From Candidatus Woesearchaeota archaeon (GTDB lineage: Archaea > Nanobdellota > Nanobdellia > Woesearchaeales > GW2011-AR4), in NCBI GenBank assembly GCA_016181325.1, contig JACOZO010000099.1, forward strand, positions 1 through 6,832: DNA of 6,832 bases, in the 5' to 3' direction. The position numbers and the translations under genes are program-made. The notes under the pieces were generated by a model. The model was not told the origin of the DNA and made no database searches. It was given only the letters and a program-made list of their open reading frames with translations. Positions 5,444 to 6,832 of the stretch are shown here, one piece after another (within the stretch, counting starts at the first letter, position 1; every line of letters begins with the position of its first letter).

Positions 5444-6319
5444 ATGAGCAAGATTGCCTTAATCTCCTCAAAGCTCGACCTGGCATCATTGAACATAAGA
5501 AGCAATTTGATTTCCAATTGTAATTTTCAAAAGATTGGCAGTAAATTTGATGGCAATGAAATTCTTGAATTAAAAATCAAGGAGAATGTCATAAATATTT
5601 ATTTGATAAATGAAAAGCTCATTCATGCCGAAAATATTGACAAGAAAATTGATGCGGATTATTTCATTTTCATCTCGAAGCACGTCTCAAAAGAGAACAC
5701 CCCTGCTTTCACAGTCCATCCCATAGGCAACTGGGGCAAAGCTGATTACGGGGGAAAAGACCTGACTCTGTGCCCATCTTCAGCCTTATTGCTGAAAAGC
5801 ATGTTTCTCGGATTGTTGAAAAGCGGAAAGGAAAGGAATGATTTTCAGATAACAATGGAAGCCACCCATCACGGCCCTTTCCTTGAGAAGCCAGTCCTAT
5901 TCATCGAGATAGGCAGCACTGAAAAGGAATGGAATGACCCAATCAACGGGAAAATAATTTCAGACGCAATAACCGGCGCAATAGGGAATCTTGATTTTGA
6001 TAATAAAAATAATATTGATGATTTGAAAAATGGTGATGCGCAAAAAACTGCCATTGGGATTGGAGGCACCCATTACTGCAATAATTTCATAAAGATAATT
6101 CAAAGAAATGACATCGCATTCAGCCACATCTGCCCCAAGCACATGCTCGGAAGCTTCAATAAGGAAATTCTTGAAGAGGCATTAAGAAAAACAAAGGAGA
6201 AAGTGGATTTTGCTGTTCTGGACTGGAAAGGGCTTGGAAAGGAGAAGCGGAAGATTATATATTTGCTGGATAAAGTCGGTTTAAAGTATGAGAGAAATGA
6301 TGTTTTGCTGAAAAATTGA
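5444..6319 (+). CDS. dtdA: D-aminoacyl-tRNA deacylase, archaeal type
   Basis: A 291-residue enzyme of the DtdA/GEK1 family. It hydrolyses D-amino acids wrongly attached to tRNA and so protects translation in the cytoplasm. Family enzymes are metal-dependent. Conserved blocks seen are HPIGNWG (92-98), ADYGG (100-104), EATHHGP (139-145), FIEIGSTE (153-160), GIGGTHY (205-211), SHICPKH (227-233) and DWKGL (260-264). The histidines in HPIGNWG, THHGP, GGTHY and CPKH are the likely metal or catalytic residues. The frame is open upstream to a TTG at 5372, but that codon lies inside the mobile element. ATG 5444 is preferred because the TATA box is correctly spaced for a leaderless start and the protein then begins MSKIALISSK, as is usual for the family. 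Base composition is clearly more A/T-rich than the ATPase or ligase. It is transcribed independently and converges on the last gene. Confidence 0.93.
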   Translation: MSKIALISSKLDLASLNIRSNLISNCNFQKIGSKFDGNEILELKIKENVINIYLINEKLIHAENIDKKIDADYFIFISKHVSKENTPAFTVHPIGNWGKADYGGKDLTLCPSSALLLKSMFLGLLKSGKERNDFQITMEATHHGPFLEKPVLFIEIGSTEKEWNDPINGKIISDAITGAIGNLDFDNKNNIDDLKNGDAQKTAIGIGGTHYCNNFIKIIQRNDIAFSHICPKHMLGSFNKEILEEALRKTKEKVDFAVLDWKGLGKEKRKIIYLLDKVGLKYERNDVLLKN

Positions 6320-6323
6320 GTTG

Positions 6324-6346
6324 TAAGCTTATTTTGCTGAAGCTTA
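6324..6346. terminator. Hairpin at the convergent gene junction
   Basis: TAAGCTT (6324-6330) and AAGCTTA (6340-6346) form a 7-bp stem with a 9-nt loop between dtdA and the minus-strand gene. The right arm includes that gene's stop codon. The gap is only 24 bp, so some bidirectional end signal is expected here. No long T-run follows on either strand, so this is only a candidate. Confidence 0.35.
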
Positions 6347-6832
6347 TTGATTAGAAAACTCGCTTTCCACTTCCCCAACTTCTTGCTTTAATGCTCTTAA
6401 TTTTCTCTCTAAAAGGCCTCTTTCCCTCACAATGTCTCCAAATACTCTTGTTTGGAGTTTCCTTATTTCTGAAACTATCGCATTTATTTCTCTGTCTTGG
6501 ACCGGAAACCCATTCAAAAAAATATTTATTGCATCATTAGTTCTTCTTACAGCTCCTTCTTCTATACCGAATCCTGCTTCCCCTCTGCTTAGGGCCCTTA
6601 GGTTATTCATAATAAAACTAAGGATTTTCCTTCTAACACTAATTTCGTTATTAAGCTTAATTTTTATTGCTCTTTGAGATAGCTGGTTGAATAACTCGAA
6701 TAGTTTCCTCGCCTCCCCCTCAAGGACTGTTTCTTCATGAAGGATTTCTCGATCAGTATGCAATGTAGCCCTATCTTCTTCAATTTCCTTTCTTTCTAAT
6801 CCTATTCTGCCCTTCCTGTTCCGAAAATATCT
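6344..6832 (-). CDS. Hypothetical charged helical (coiled-coil-like) protein, 5' end missing
   Basis: The C-terminal 162 residues of a larger protein. The frame is open to the window edge and no ATG occurs in the visible upstream part, so a TTG at 6763 is not a likely start. The sequence is rich in Glu, Arg, Lys and Leu. It has two long helical stretches: one from the cut end through LERKEIEEDRATLHTDREIL to about the EGEARKLFELF region, and another at the C-terminus with DIVRERGLLERKLRALKQEV. Heptad-like Leu/Ile spacing suggests a coiled coil. Between them lies a Gly-containing linker (SRGEAGFGIEEG) and FLNGFPVQDREI. There are no membrane segments, cysteine clusters or catalytic motifs. No family is recognised. 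Like dtdA it is A/T-rich. It converges on dtdA and ends 24 bp from it. Confidence 0.7.
   Translation of the reverse strand, partial: RYFRNRKGRIGLERKEIEEDRATLHTDREILHEETVLEGEARKLFELFNQLSQRAIKIKLNNEISVRRKILSFIMNNLRALSRGEAGFGIEEGAVRRTNDAINIFLNGFPVQDREINAIVSEIRKLQTRVFGDIVRERGLLERKLRALKQEVGEVESEFSNQ

Noticed and set aside
6303..6341. Ten-base direct repeat TTTTGCTGAA at 6303 and 6332
   Set aside because: Short, A/T-rich and partly inside the dtdA end; most likely chance.
6761..6763. TTG as the true start of the last gene
   Set aside because: The frame stays open for 23 more codons to the window edge with the same charged helical character (for example RKEIEEDRAT), so the gene is more likely truncated.

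Overview
The window looks archaeal. The evidence is an archaeal-type D-aminoacyl-tRNA deacylase (DtdA), TATA-box promoters placed 26-27 nt ahead of apparently leaderless start codons, strong Shine-Dalgarno sites only on genes inside an operon, and a short AbrB-type DNA-binding protein. The compact layout would suit a DPANN-type or other small archaeal genome, but that is inference and no lineage can be fixed from this sequence alone.

Layout. Minus strand, 3355 to 72: a probable three-gene operon. It reads in order a 56-residue AbrB/SpoVT-like protein, a 119-residue protein with a CxxC...CxxxC metal-binding pattern, and a full-length 903-residue type II (SERCA/PMR1-like) Ca2+-transporting P-type ATPase. 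The ATPase keeps all catalytic motifs and both Ca2+ sites. Just downstream (1-47, minus) a TATA box and an ATG at 17 suggest that another leaderless gene starts and runs out of the window.

Divergent intergenic region, 3356-3776: it holds two triplets of a 12-bp A/T-rich iteron at the operon promoter, then a degenerate palindromic element (about 3510-3727) whose right part carries a TATA box aimed at the plus-strand gene. Plus strand, 3777-5222: an O-antigen ligase/polymerase family membrane protein that starts with TTG. Three bases after its stop codon lies a 167-bp non-coding element with long imperfect terminal inverted repeats and an exact 7-bp direct duplication (GCAGAAA) on both sides. 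This is a MITE-like insertion between the ligase and dtdA. dtdA follows (5444-6319) behind its own TATA box.

Right end, 6344-6832: a minus-strand charged, helical, coiled-coil-like protein cut by the window edge. It converges on dtdA, with a small hairpin at the junction.

How the parts fit: the left operon is a cation-export unit with its own probable small regulator and repeated operator. The ligase is a cell-surface glycan gene. dtdA is translation quality control with independent transcription. The most unusual features are the iteron array and the MITE-like element with its intact target duplication.
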